Below are positions 11,633 to 23,617 of a stretch of DNA of 64,000 nt, in pieces. Source of the stretch: Papaver somniferum (lineage: Eukaryota > Streptophyta > Magnoliopsida > Ranunculales > Papaveraceae); contig NC_039363.1 in assembly GCF_003573695.1 (NCBI RefSeq), positions 126,835,302 to 126,899,301 of the forward strand, written 5' to 3'. A model generated the notes under the pieces. The model was not told the origin of the DNA and did not search any database. It saw only the letters and a list, made by a program, of their open reading frames with translations. The position numbers and the translations under genes are program-made. Every line of letters starts with the position of its first letter. Position 1 is the first letter of the stretch.

Positions 11633-14278
11633 TGAAAAACCTGGGGTACAACAACCACGCCCAACTTTTTCATTTGGGAACCTGTATGGACTAAGCCTTA
11701 ATAATATTAACAACTTAATGAGACTCAATCAAGGAACAATATTAAATAGCCTTCATCTCTTTCTCTACACAATCAACTGTTAAACATAAACGAGTCTGTA
11801 ACCTGATTATAACGTGAGAGTACTTGGACGATCTCAAAAGTTGATATCCAAGTTCAATCAATTCTTATCCAACAAACAAGAAATGACTTATAAACTATGA
11901 TTGATATAACGCACAACCTATGATATTTCAATTATATAGACATAATATAATGAAGAAAATATGTAACACAGACACCATAAATTTTGTTAACGAGAAAACC
12001 GCAAATGCAAAAAAAAACGGGACATAATCCAGACTTGACCACCACACAGTATTAAGACGCTACAGACATTATCCTACTACGAATAACTTAGATATAGAAT
12101 GTAGTTGATCCCAAACCCAGTGTCACACCGATTCAGGTACAGTCGCGCTCCTTACTCCTCTTGAATCCCAGCAGGAATCTGCGCAAATGATTCCCCTAGC
12201 TGATGTCTTTTACATCCTAGAATTTGCTTCAACCTAAATAAGAAGACTTATAATGTCTCACACGGATAAGTCTATTCCGATTTCTGGTTAGATCAAAGAT
12301 CAAGGTGAAATAGGAAATCGATTGCAATAAACATAAAACTCAGGAAACCTTAAAATCCGGTACTTATGACTCCTGAAAAGCAACCTATATTATTATTCAT
12401 TTAACAATAACTTAACTAATAGATGTAAGAATTTATTGTGGAATCGTAAAGTCTGAGACGAAGAACTTTATGATTTCTTTATATCTTGCCTATCGGAGAT
12501 AAACTCGAGATAACTCGGAAACGAGATAAACTCAAAATGATAGAAGTGTAAGATTAGGATACACGAACTATCAAAGATAAAATAGTCGGACCTGGATTCA
12601 TGAATCCCAAACGAAGTCTTTAAATTGTAAACCTAATTATGTTTCAAAGAAAAATCTGGAAACCTAGGTTAAGAGAGAATCGACTCTAGTTTGCATCTAG
12701 GACACACGAAAATGTCGGGATTGGTTTCCACAGATGCAAGAGCTTCTCTTTATATAGACTTTGAAGATCAAAGGTTGCTTACGGTTTAAGATGAAATAGC
12801 TTTATAATCAAGCAAACAACATTCACCGTTAGATGACTTTCTGACTTGAGATTCAACCTAAGATAACTTAAAAAATAAGCAATTGTATCCACCGTAAGAT
12901 GGTTTATCTTGACTTTCACACAAATGAGATAAGGATGAACCATACCTAAACGTGTACAATGAGTAGGATCAATAATGGTTAACCAAAGTTAGCCATATGA
13001 ATGTAATAAGCTTTTCGTTATTTACGTAAAACACTATAGATTTAACTTGATAATCAACCAAAACTTAATCGGCGATCAAATATATATCTAACATGTGTTT
13101 TGGAGAGTTATTGAAATGCTCGATACTCATAGAAATATTTTTGAAAGTATCTGCGTATATTCGACTGGGTAAGTACGCATACTGGGTATGTGTACCACAT
13201 CCAGTTCGTGAGTTGTAATGCTAAAAGTGTGCATACTAAGTATGTGTACCCTCAAAATAATTACAGTTCAGGGACTCTTGTATGCACACTGAGTGCGCAT
13301 ACTCCCATGAGTTCATGAGCACAAACTTTTTGGTATGCAAACTGACTATGTATACCTGGGTGTCTTTAGCCGAACATAAAATGAATAGTACATGTACTGA
13401 GTACGCATGCTAAAGTTCCGGACCTTTCCTAGTCTAGCCGGTACGTGTACTGAGTACGCATACTACAGCTCCGGACCCATCACAGTTACGCCAGTACGTG
13501 TACTAGGTACGCATACATAAGTTCCGGACCCAAACTAGTTTCGCCTGTACGTGTACTAGATACGCATACTGTCCTATATCCAGAAGTCAGTATTTCTGTA
13601 AAACTCTCGATTATAGATTTTGAAACATCCTCGGAAGACGATAATAGTAATCTCACACATACCACTTGTTCCAAGTAATTCGCAAATGATTACTTAATCA
13701 ATTCGAAACATCCCAAGTTGACATTAGATGATTGTCTTACACAGATCATATAAAATGTTCAAGTTTATTTTCACATTGTTGAAATAAATCAAATCAAAAC
13801 ATTCCTGAGTAATGATAATCTCACATATATCATCGTTCAAGGTTATTTTCAATTGATCATCTTGAACAATAAATTGTTCGAATGACATATAGCTTAACTC
13901 ATATTTTGAGAAATATATTTGGAATAAAAACACTCGGAATCGTCATTCTACAATAATTTAAAGTCTACTTAGTCATAAGACCTGGTCTCATTTTAGTAGA
14001 TAGAATATAATATATCTGAGTGAATAGATGGTTCAGTCTTCACATATCGTTTGTCGACGAAGTTCTCCAGAGCTCTTCAGTTGATCTCCAATTCAAAGTC
14101 TTCAGTTGATCTTCTTCTTCAAATGATGAACGCGGTGAATTCCGATGCTCAATTACATACTTTTATCCTAAACCGAGACATGACTGCGTAGTAGATTAGA
14201 AATCAAGATATAGTTTTGATCAACTAAATTTGACAACAAGCTTGAGACTAGAAATCAAGATATAGTTTTGATCAACTA
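11633..14278 (-). mobile_element. 5' LTR of reverse-strand Copia element E
   Basis: On the reverse strand it ends TTTTTCA at 11633 next to the primer site. Shared LTR words are 'aacaaaatttatggtgtctg' (about 11980) and a TATA-like box at 12748-12756. A tandem array of roughly 58-bp units with 'gtacgtgtactgagtacgcatact' type palindromes lies at about 13150-13570. The beginning of the LTR (TGTTAGAGCA and about 45 bp) is missing at 14278, where a LINE fragment starts. Frames at 13486-13933 and 14220-14420 are not genes. Confidence 0.75.
14193..14278. repeat. 34-bp direct duplication at a junction
   Basis: 14193-14226 and 14245-14278 are the same 34 bp ('agattagaaatcaagatata...' versus 'agactag...') with one difference, separated by 18 bp containing AAGCTTG. 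The second copy ends exactly where the LINE fragment begins, which looks like a templated filler made during break repair. Confidence 0.7.
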
Positions 14279-14616
14279 TGGAAGTGTTTATTAGATCTCT
14301 AGCTAAAGCTGAAACTGACAAGAAGATTAAAGGTATCAGCATTGCGAGGAGAGCTCCACCAGTTTGCCACCTACTATTTGCTGAAGATTGTTTGATATTC
14401 ACCAAAAGGCAACCATGCACAATGTAAATAACATACTAAATGATATAAAAGAGTTTAGTAGCAACTCAGTCCAAAATAATAAACTTTTAGTTATCTTCCA
14501 TCCTTTTTTTCTAGTAATATGCATGACAGACATAGCAAAATGCTTGCCAAGAGAATGAAAGTAAAAAAAGATGTCTCTAGAAGAGAGGTATTTAGGAATA
14601 CCCCTTAATCTTTATC
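14278..14616 (+). pseudogene. LINE reverse-transcriptase fragment
   Basis: The frame from 14278 reads MEVFIRSLAKAE..KIKGISIARRAPP, then HLLFAEDCLIF, then (other frame) the word EEYLGIPLNLY. These are the conserved end of the palm (motif with FADD) and the start of the thumb of plant L1 reverse transcriptases. The catalytic FADD reads FAED. At 14617 it changes into the LTR of element C. The LINE text that restarts at 44082 may be its continuation, with roughly 400 bp lost. Confidence 0.75.
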
Positions 14617-17031
14617 AAGCTTGTTGTCAAATTTAGTTGTCAAAACTATATCTTGATTTCTAGTCTACAATTAGTTAAGTCTCGGTCTAAAATAGAGGTA
14701 GTTGAGAAATGAACCATTCATAATTTGCGTTCTACCGTTTGAAGGCGAAGATCAACCGAAGCTTTTGGATAACTTCATCAACAAAAGGTAGGTGAAGACT
14801 GAACCACATATTTCTCAAGTTATATTCACTTTTTTATCCTTGATACAATTGTCCCATAACTAATTAGACTAGCTTATATAGACAAGAATTTCGAGTAGAT
14901 GACTAATTATTTAGTTTACGAATTTCTTGAAATATAATGACTAAGCTTAATGAACATTTGCTCATACTTGATCAAATTCGGTGGAGAACAATTTATTATT
15001 CGGAACCAAATCATGATTCTATTTTTTCACTCGAAAATATCCTGGAACAGTGATATGTGTCATTGATGTTATTCAGGTATGTTTCAAATTGATTTAGAGA
15101 AATACATAACTACTATATTCGGAATACAAGACAGTGTTATCAGTCTTACAAACTGAGAAAAACTGTTATACTATGAAGTCGTATTACATGTACTTGTACA
15201 TGTAGCAGAGTATCTATATATCGACTTTCAGATTTATGTGATACGCATACTCGTATCCATATCATGAGAAAATATAATTGTTTCGTGATCCGGATAGGTA
15301 TGTATATTCGTGTACAAACCATTTTGGAACTGTGTTAAGGGAACTGTGTTAAGGTATCAAACCAGTATGCGAGCCAATATAGTTCTATGTTCTATAACTA
15401 ATTAAGTACCCAAACCAGTACATGAACTGAAAAATTCATGTGAACCCCAAAACCGGTAAAAAGTCTTAAGTTTGCAAACCGGTACGTGAACTAAAAAATT
15501 TATGTCAACTCCGGAACTTTGAGTTACACATAAGTTTGCAAACCGGTACGTGAACTAAAAAAGTTATGTCAACTCCGGAACTCGGTAATCGTTTATAAGT
15601 TTGCAAACCGGTCAGCGTATTGTGACTCAGCCGACTCACGAACAGTTAAAGTATTTGTACCTTGTACATTTACCAACTATGTCGATTATGATTCAATTGC
15701 GACTAAATTATTTCTATGAAATGATTTTCATTTGATCAATTCTGTAATTAGCACTAGACTCATTTGATCACATGATTGTGACTCAATGTTAATGTCTTAG
15801 GGAACATGAAAATGAGTGTTAAGCTTCTAAAGTTCAAATCGGCTAGTTTCGGCTAACTATGTTGGACACAGTATTTATACACGGTTCGGTTACGGTTTAC
15901 CTAACTAGAGTGTATATCTTTTTTATGTGATTAAGATTCAAAGATTTCATTTAACGATGAATATTTTTTTCTTGGTTCCAAAGCTATCTTAGCTTAAACT
16001 TAAAACAACCTAGGGTTTGAAGTCTATATAAGGGGAACTCTTGGAAACTAGGATCTTTGAATCCCGACACTACTTTTGGTGTGTCCTAGTTGTATCTAGA
16101 GTCGTCCTCTCTAAAAACCCTTTTAGGGTTTAGCGACTATAAAGACTTCATTGGGATTCATGAAGACATGTCCAGTTATATTTTATCTTGATAACTCGAG
16201 TATCCTGATCTTGATTGTTTGTAGAGCCTTGATTCATCAATCAAGATAGATAATAATCATCAAAGTTCTCTTCGTCTCAGACTTTGTTGATTCCGCAAGT
16301 TTTATACTTGTGAGGAGAATAATAATCTAGGATGCACTTCGGGTTGCATAAGTCCATATTTGAAGGATAGCCAGACTTCTGTAAAGTTTATATCGATTTC
16401 CATCACCTGGTTCTTTCATTTGATCTGATCATCCGTTTGGATCGTAAATCAGGAAATAAATCATGGGATTAATCTGTGGGAGGCAGATTTGGTTTAAAGT
16501 CTTCAATTGAGTTGAAGCAACTCTTAGTTTGTGTGAGACCGTCTAAGAGAATCAATTGCGCAGAGTCCTGCTGGTATTCAAGAGGCATAAGGAGTGCGAC
16601 TGTACCTGACTCAGTGGGAGACTGCGTATGGGCTCAACTACATTCTAGACCGAAGTTAATTGGTAGTAGGTTAGTGTCTGTAGCGACTTAATACAGTTTG
16701 GTGTTCTATCTGGACTAGGTCCAGGGGCAAAATTTCTGGTGTCTGTGTTATTTCTTTTTCCGTATTATATTGTTTATCTTTATAACTGAAACATCACAGA
16801 TTGTGCATTGATTAATCACGGTATACGCGTCCGACCTAGTTTGTTGGTCTTTGGTACCCTCCAAGAACTCTCCTTGTATTTAGGTTCACATATTCAATTC
16901 TGCAAAGAGAGAGATATAACTCTGGACACTTTCCTTGATTGAGTTTTTACTCTCGGAGTTGTGTTGAGTTTTTCCATACAGATTGCCTACGAAAAAGTTG
17001 GTGGTGTATTTTGGTACCCCTAGTGTTTTTA
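14617..17031 (+). mobile_element. 5' LTR of Copia element C
   Basis: It aligns with 20750-21680 and 43746-44081. It ends '...gtgttttta' at 17031 (the final CA is changed to TA) before a primer site. The first 45 bp or so are missing compared with the 3' LTR start at 20706. A tandem array built on 'gtttgcaaaccggtacgtgaac' lies at about 15370-15620, and a TATA box TATATAAG at 16025-16032. The frame at 16476-16691 is LTR sequence. Confidence 0.8.
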
Positions 17032-17033
17032 AT

Positions 17034-17045
17034 TGGTATCAGATC
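17034..17045 (+). other. Primer-binding site of element C
   Basis: TGGTATCAGATC, one mismatch from the initiator tRNA-Met complement, placed two bases after the LTR end. Confidence 0.8.
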
Positions 17046-17096
17046 TGCCAAACATGCTAAGACTTAATAAATCTGTGTTTGAAGCAGTCTAACTAT

Positions 17097-17753
17097 ATGG
17101 ACAGGAGTGCAATCTTTATAAACGTACCGCCAGCGTTTGATGGCTCAATTTAATTATGGTAGAAAATCGATATGTGTTCCTTTCTAAAAGCCCATGACTT
17201 TGAGACATGGAAACTAGTAGTTATTGGATACAACGCACCAACATTTGTTGTAGACGGAGCTTCTGTTGCAAAGCCATTAGGAGAATATAGTGAATCGGAG
17301 ATACGTGCTCTAAAGCATAATTCTGATGGGTTGAATGTTATTATCCATGACATAAGCCCAGATCTTCAGTACCATGTGACTTCGTGCACTTAGTCTAAAG
17401 ATGCTTGGCAAATCTTAGAAACCGTATTTGAAAGAGATACTTCAAAGAAAGATGCTAGGCTTCAAAACCTAACTTCTGACTGCGAAAACCTTCGTATGTC
17501 TGATGAGGATTCGTTTGAAGAATTTAATCAACATGTGTCTAGTATTATTAATACTTGTTTTGCTTTAGGGAACACTATCTCCCAAAATGACATTGTGATA
17601 AAAATTCTTCGATCCTTACCAGCAAGATACGAGACTAAAAAATATGTCATCATGGAAGGAAATAACCTTGATACACTTTCCAGAAATAGTCTCGTTGGGA
17701 AGTTAAAGATCTTTGATCACGAGCTTAGTGTAGGTAAAGACATCAAGGTATGA
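17097..17753 (+). pseudogene. gag: gag of Copia element C, stop-ridden
   Basis: It starts MDRSAIFINVPPAFDGS, close to the gag of element A. One frame continues through three internal stops (two within the codons for the LWW motif near 17151-17162, one at 17391-17393) to TGA 17751. Shared UBN2-type words are SEIRALKHNSDGLN, KDAWQILETVFE, EEFNQHVSSII, LRSLPARYE and NNLDTLSRNSLVGKL. It corresponds to about the first 220 residues of gag. The zinc knuckle that should follow is not recognisable. Confidence 0.85.
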
Positions 17754-18480
17754 CTTCTTCGAATGAGAACTTGTCTTGGACTGAAGAATGTTGTGTTGAT
17801 CATGATGCGGAGACCTTATCCTTGGTCATATAACAAGTCAGAAAATTCATGAGAAAGTACAGACAAACTGGGAAGCGACGTCCGTGAACCAAGTTTCAAG
17901 ATGATTCATTTATTCAATAAGAAAGCTATCTTCAAGGAAATAATGCTCTCATTGTGTTTCCTGACCACGCTGGTGAGCCTACATTTAAACATCAGACAGA
18001 AAAATCTGCTCCCTATGCGAAAATATCCGTTGATTCTGATTCAGCCTCTGACTGTGAGTCAGAAAAGGAGTTGTTAGATTTCTTGAATAAAAGTGAAGAT
18101 ATTCACCGCGAAACCCACGGTTGAAAATAACTTTAGAAAAACTTGAATCATTTCTTAAGGTGACGAATCTTGAATTAGATAAACTTAATGAGAAACTCAA
18201 TGAAACCTTGTCTGCTAACGAGATTGAGATTAACCGTCAAGTGCAATTTGCAAAGGCTCTCAAGAAGTTCATACAAGATTTCATCTACGTTGTTTAGGCA
18301 AAAATCCTTTGGTACCACTAATGGTATTGGATTCTCCGACAATACCTCCATCACCAACAACTGTTTTATCCCTGCCGGTTCGCCAAAGAGAAAACAGTTG
18401 CTTGTGATAAATTGGTAGCCGAATCTTCTAAAGTTGAGTCAACTATTGAAGAATTTTCAGAGAACCTCAAAATTTAGGAG
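17754..18480 (+). pseudogene. Degenerate gag tail / coiled-coil region of element C
   Basis: Protein-like pieces survive in changing frames: an acidic serine-rich piece (ASDCESEKELLDFLNKSEDI, about 18043-18105) and a heptad-rich piece (LEKLESFLKVTNLELDKLNEKL, about 18129-18200, on to FIQDF at 18285). SIRE-type gag proteins have such a coiled coil after the nucleic-acid-binding part. Stops and frameshifts are frequent. Open frames on the opposite strand here are shadows. Confidence 0.5.
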
Positions 18481-19227
18481 ACAAAGGAGTAAAAGAACCA
18501 TAAAAGGTAAGAATGTTGATTGCACAAATTGCCTTGGAAAGTCACCTAGTGACACAAGAGGTGAGTGGAACTACTTAACTGTAGTAATGAATGCAGCTTC
18601 AATATTTTAGCTTGAGAAAATGAGGTTGCATAAAATTTCATCACATTACCTTTTGTGATGACAAGGATGCTCAAGTTTAAATTGAACATTTTTTTTTGTG
18701 ACTTATTCTATTTCATAAAATAGTCAGTATGAATGATTTTTGTTGAGCTAGCTCCAAAATTTCTAGGTTGCATATTTGTGATCCATACCTCATTCTGTGG
18801 TAAACTCTTGTGCTCTAAACTTTTTTTATTTGAGCTAATGAGATGATACAATCCTTTATGAAAACCTTTGGGATTGAGTAGCCACGATTTACATAATAGG
18901 ATAATGGTCAAAGTTTGTGCATAGTAATTTGGGCTCACGGACGACAACGTTTATTATATGTCCACTGGTTCATGGACCACAATAGAGATAGTCATTTTCC
19001 TTATTTAGGGTTGGCAAATACTCTCATATTCTTAAAGTTTCAGTTCCATGGCTCCTGTGACAATAGGAATCAGCAAAAAAGATGCAATAGAAGTTGTTAA
19101 CGTCTACTTGTGTGAAGGAATCAGATCATCAAGGAACCAAAAGAAGATGTCAACCTGAGATGAAAAATGTTCTTCCTCAACTTGTATTTTATCTTTTTGT
19201 CAATATGATAATGATTTTAGGGCTATA
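18481..19227 (+). other. Non-coding interior of element C; no pol seen
   Basis: No domain recognised in any frame. As in element A, protease, integrase, RT and RNase H are absent between the gag part and the 3' end. Confidence 0.45.
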
Positions 19228-19476
19228 GTGAAGAACTTCGTATATAAGAAGAATGATTTGAAGTTTCGAATTAATCGCTCTTTGGATGAGATAACTTACT
19301 ATGAACACTCATTGGCTCAGTCTAAAAGTACTCTGAGAAAAATGAGGGCAGAACTTAGTGAGTTAACATACATCTCTGAAGACTTAGAAAAACTAAATGA
19401 CCCTATTATCTGTGGATTTTTCAACAATGAGAAGGAATTCTCTGCTCAGAATACCAAAACTCTAATTCATATCTAG
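19228..19476 (+). pseudogene. Short coiled-coil frame near the 3' end of element C
   Basis: 82 codons, charged and heptad-like (RINRSLDEITYYEHSLAQSK, LRKMRAELSELTYISEDLEK). Upstream in the same frame the coding look is lost and the ATG is weak, so this is probably the surviving end of a longer protein. It holds the same place as the 6004-6348 frame of element A and is followed by the same 3' non-coding sequence ('gataatagggtttgg'), although the two proteins do not clearly align. Confidence 0.4.
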
Positions 19477-20690
19477 GAAACTTCTTTTGACGATTTTATT
19501 CTTGAAAAGGATAATAGGGTTTGGTATAGAAAATATTGTGATTACACATAGCTATTTCCAACGTTTTTCATCTTGCATGTTTTTAGATTTAGTTGTTTAA
19601 ATTCTAGAGTTGTTGGAAGATGAACTTGCAGTATGTAATCATTATTGGTTTAATTATTGCAAAATTCTTATGAAATATTTGTGCCTTTGCGTTATCGTGA
19701 ATCGAGCTAATATTTCATATATACTTAAAAGTTAAATCTATTATGTTTTTATAAACGGAAAATAGAACAAACTCTTTGAGATTTTTCTCGCAGTATTGAT
19801 CTTTTCGTGATCACAATTCTGTGTTTTGCTGCTTGACACACTCTGTAAGATTCTCTTATGTTGAGTAAAATCGAGTAAAGTTGCCTCGTTGTTGTAACTG
19901 GACTTGAGATTGATTTCTATCGATATTGTGGATACAAATCCTTGTGATTTGTTAATGTCCGCCAAATCCTTATTTTTTTCACAAAAGAAAGGTCACTCAT
20001 GTTGTTCTCTTAGGAATGACATTTTATGGGGGAGAGTTCTTAAATGAACTTGTGCTTAATTGCTATATCTTTATGGGGAGTGTGGCTGTGGAATTTTAAA
20101 GAGGATGACTGCATCTTTTTAATCTCCTAGGATGAGCGTTAAGTATTTATTATTATGTGATATCATCTGAATAAGTTGATATGAGGAGTTACATTTTAAC
20201 TATGTTATTATGTAGTATCTCCATCTTTCTTAAAACTTGAGATATCTTTTGGTTGTATTTATTATGATCCCGCGATTTTCGTACCTTTGTTAATTTTATT
20301 AGAAAAAATGGGGATAATTATTTAATAGTTTCATACTACATACATATGGTTTACGGATCATTATGTAAGGGGGTGTGAATCATTTAAACAATAGTTTTAC
20401 CTATTATACAAAAGATCTAAGTATTGATTAAGGGGGTGGGGATGCGGGGAGGGGTAACGTATCACCGTAGTATTACTTCAGAGTTGAGATAAAATTGAAC
20501 TTTGGAGAGTTGAGATAATAATACTATGTTTCTGTATAACAACAGTTGAAAATATTATTTTCAAGTTGTTATCGCCATGGAATCGGTTCTTCAACAACAA
20601 CGATGCTAAGTTGAACACGTTTAAAATCATTGCAACTTGAAATAATGAAGTTGTTATCCATATGTATTAAATAGTTTTGTCACTAAAATT
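19477..20690 (+). other. 3' non-coding internal region of element C
   Basis: Homologous blocks to 6390-7698 of element A ('acacatagctatttccaacg', 'gaatgacattttatggggg', 'acatatggtttacggatcat'). No coding frame supported. Confidence 0.6.
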
Positions 20691-20705
20691 GACAAAGGGG
20701 GATAT
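20691..20705 (+). other. Polypurine tract of element C
   Basis: 'gacaaaggggggatat'-type purine run ahead of the LTR start TGTTAGAGCA at 20706. Confidence 0.75.
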
Positions 20706-21680
20706 TGTTAGAGCATTGCTCGGTCGAACTCACAAGTGTTAATATACCAAGCTTGTTGTCAAATTTATTCCTCAAAACTATATCTTGATTTCTAGTCTAC
20801 AATTAATTAAGTCTCGGTCTAGAATAGAGGTAATTGAGAAACGAACCAGACATCATTTGAGTTCTACTGTTTGAAGGAGAATATCAACCGAAGATTTTGG
20901 AGAACTTCATCAACAAAATGTAAGTGAAGATTGAACCACCTATTTCACAAGTTATATTCACCTTTCTATCCTTGAGACGATTGTCGCATAACTAATTAGA
21001 CTAGTTTACATAGACAAGAATGTCGAGTCGAGAACTAATTATTTAGTTTACGAATTTCTCGAAATATAATGACTAAGCTTAATGAACATTTGTTTATACT
21101 TGATCAAATTCGGTGGTAAACAATTTATTATTCGGAACCAAATCATGATTCTAGTTTATCACTCGAAAATAGCCTGGAACAGTGATATGTGTCATTGATG
21201 TTATTCAGGAATGTTTTGAATTGATTTAGAGAAATATATAACTACTATATTCGGAATACAAGACAGTGTTATCAGTCTTACAAACTGAGAAAAATTGTTA
21301 TACATCTGAAGCCGTATTACATGTACTTGTACACGTAGCAGAGTAGCTATATATCGACTATCATATTTGTGTGATACGCATACTCGTATACGTATCATGA
21401 GAAAATCTAATTGTTTCGTGACCAGGATAAGTATGTATGTTCGTATACAAACCATTTTGAAATTTTGGTAAGGAAACCGGGTTAAAGTATCAAACCGGTA
21501 TGCGATCCAATATAATTCTATGTTCTACAACCAGTTAAGTACCCAAACTGGTACATGATCTGAAAAAGTCATGTGAACCCCGGAACCGGTAAAAAGTCTT
21601 AAGTTTGCAAACCGGTACGTGAACTGAAAAATTTATGTCAACTCCGGAACTTTGAGTTGCACATAAGTTTGGAAACCTAA
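20706..21680 (+). mobile_element. 3' LTR of Copia element C, left part
   Basis: It begins TGTTAGAGCATTGC right after the polypurine tract. It aligns with the 5' LTR until 21680, within the 'gtttgcaaaccggtacgtg' array, where Gypsy element B (TGTTGATGGTGG) starts. The last part of this LTR is found at 43746-44081, on the far side of B. The middle 1.2 kb is missing, apparently deleted together with the end of B. Confidence 0.8.
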
Positions 21681-23617
21681 TGTTGATGGTGGATTTTCGA
21701 CAAGGGTTAAAATCGTAAAATCATGATACTGCACGTTTCTGACCCGGCATCAGAACGCATGTGACGGTCCGTGAACAGTTTCACGATCTCTGACTGAGTG
21801 AGCCTTCCTCTCAGAGCCATGATGAATATGTTTCTCGAAAGGCCTTCTGGCTGAGCGTTCGATGCTGCACATTTCATCATGCTCTCTATGTAGAATAAAA
21901 TGATTGGGCGGTCCTCTGACATAATTGTTTATCAGAGGGCTTAACGTCTTCAGGACTTCGACACTTCACGTTGTTTCCTGACTACATAGAGAGACCCACC
22001 TATACATAGAATAATGATTGGGCGGTTCTCTAGACATAATTGTTTGTTAGAGGGCTTAACGCCTTCAGGACGTCGACGATACTCGTTGTTCCCTGACTAT
22101 GTAGAGAGAGCGTGTACAGATTCAGGTGGCTCTCTAGGCATAATTGTTTGTTAGAGGGCTAAACGCCTTCAGGACGTCGACGCTGAACATTGTTCCCCGA
22201 CTATACACCTTTCAGAACGAGTATGATGCTTCAACTATCTCATATCTCGATTCTACAATAGATGAACTCTAGCGTAAAATTCACCGACTGAATTCCTAAA
22301 AAATAATCTATTTTATCTCATTACTCTGTTCCATGGCTGATCCCCGACTGATTCCATGGATTGGTAATAAATGATCATTTTATCTCATTGCTCCGTTCCT
22401 TGAATTCCCCGACTATATTCATGGATTAGTAATAGATGCACAATTCATAATTATTACTCCGTTTCATGAATCCTTCTCGCTGAATTTCATGAATTAGTAA
22501 TAATTACTCAACATGGCATCTGGACTATTACTGAGTAAGCCCCAAGAAAATGGTGCAAGTGTACTCAACTATGATGCACGAACGAGCATTCGAAAATATG
22601 GACAAACGGGGAATCCTACACAAAATAGGAGAGAGAAAATAATATTAAAAAAAATGAAAGAGGCGCCTAGGGACCGGGCCCATCGGTCGGCCGGCCATGC
22701 CGTCGTGGCCTGTCCCCCACGCCTCTTCCTTTATTTTTCCTATTTTTATTTTCATGATCTCATGAAGACTCCTTCATTCGAGCAACTTTCCTTGTTTGAG
22801 CAAAATTCACGGTTTCTCCATATTTTCACGGTTTCATGAAAATAATAAAAATAGGGAAAGGTGTCACGGGACCGGGCTACCTAGGCGGTCGGCCATGCCC
22901 TAGCCGTGGCCGGTCCTACACCTTGCAATCCTTTATTTTTCATAATTATTATTTCCCCCATCTCATGAAACTCCTCCGCTTGAGCAAAAACCCTGGTTTT
23001 TCCATATTTTCTCAAATGTTGCTCAAACCATAAAAAAGCTAAAAAGTCAAATGGTCACATGACCGTCTAGTCTATTCACGAAAAATATTACAATATTATT
23101 ATTTTAATATTCTTAAAATATTGATCAAATGAGCAAAGTCCTACTTGCTCATTCGAGCGAAATCAAGAATTTCAGTCAAAGATCGAACTCTTCTGAAAAT
23201 CCAAGATGTTGCTCAAACACACACCATAAAATACCAAAACTCTCAGGAATGAGACACAGACGTCATGGTGACACGGGCATGCTTCCTTGACCGACCAAGA
23301 CCGGCCCTAAGGCTTGCAAGGAGCCGGTCCCACTCATCTTTATAGATTTAACCTAATTTACTCAATTGCTCACATTGGGTCCAAACTCTTTCTAACCAAC
23401 TTGGAATTTGCTCAAACGACCATCAGCTGGTCCCACGACCACCAAGGGCCGGTCTCATGCCCTCTTGGTCGGTCCCTCAATTCTCCATAATTAGGTTTTA
23501 TCACCTAATGCTCAGACGAGCACTATTCTAATAAATGATTAAACCAGCATTTAATCATCATTCCACCAACTGGTCAACGAAATTTGGTGCATGCTCACAC
23601 GATCACTTGGGCACTAC
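21681..23617 (+). mobile_element. Gypsy element B, 5' LTR, left part
   Basis: It begins TGTTGATGGTGG. It contains about three units of a roughly 100-bp repeat at 21890-22200 ('gacataattgtttgttagag', 'gcttaacgccttcaggac') and a set of Gypsy-type units at 22250-22510 like those at 1-235. A GC-rich pair of about 196-bp units follows at 22672-23060 ('gggaccgggc', 'cggtcggcc', 'ggccatgcc'). It is interrupted at 23618 by solo LTR F, flanked by ACTAC on both sides, and resumes at 29581. Frames at 22513-22839 and 22836-23033 are not regarded as genes. Confidence 0.75.
21890..22510. repeat. Tandem repeats in B LTR
   Basis: Left half: about 100-bp units each with 'gactatgtagagagag' and 'attgtttgttagagggct'. 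Right half: about 70-bp units with 'ttactccgttccatg' and 'tggattagtaataa'. The same two repeat types occur reversed at 1-640, which supports one common LTR structure. Confidence 0.65.

Noticed and set aside
22513..22839. 108-codon frame in B LTR
   Set aside because: It runs through a GC-rich tandem unit, has no recognised domain and no splice or promoter context.
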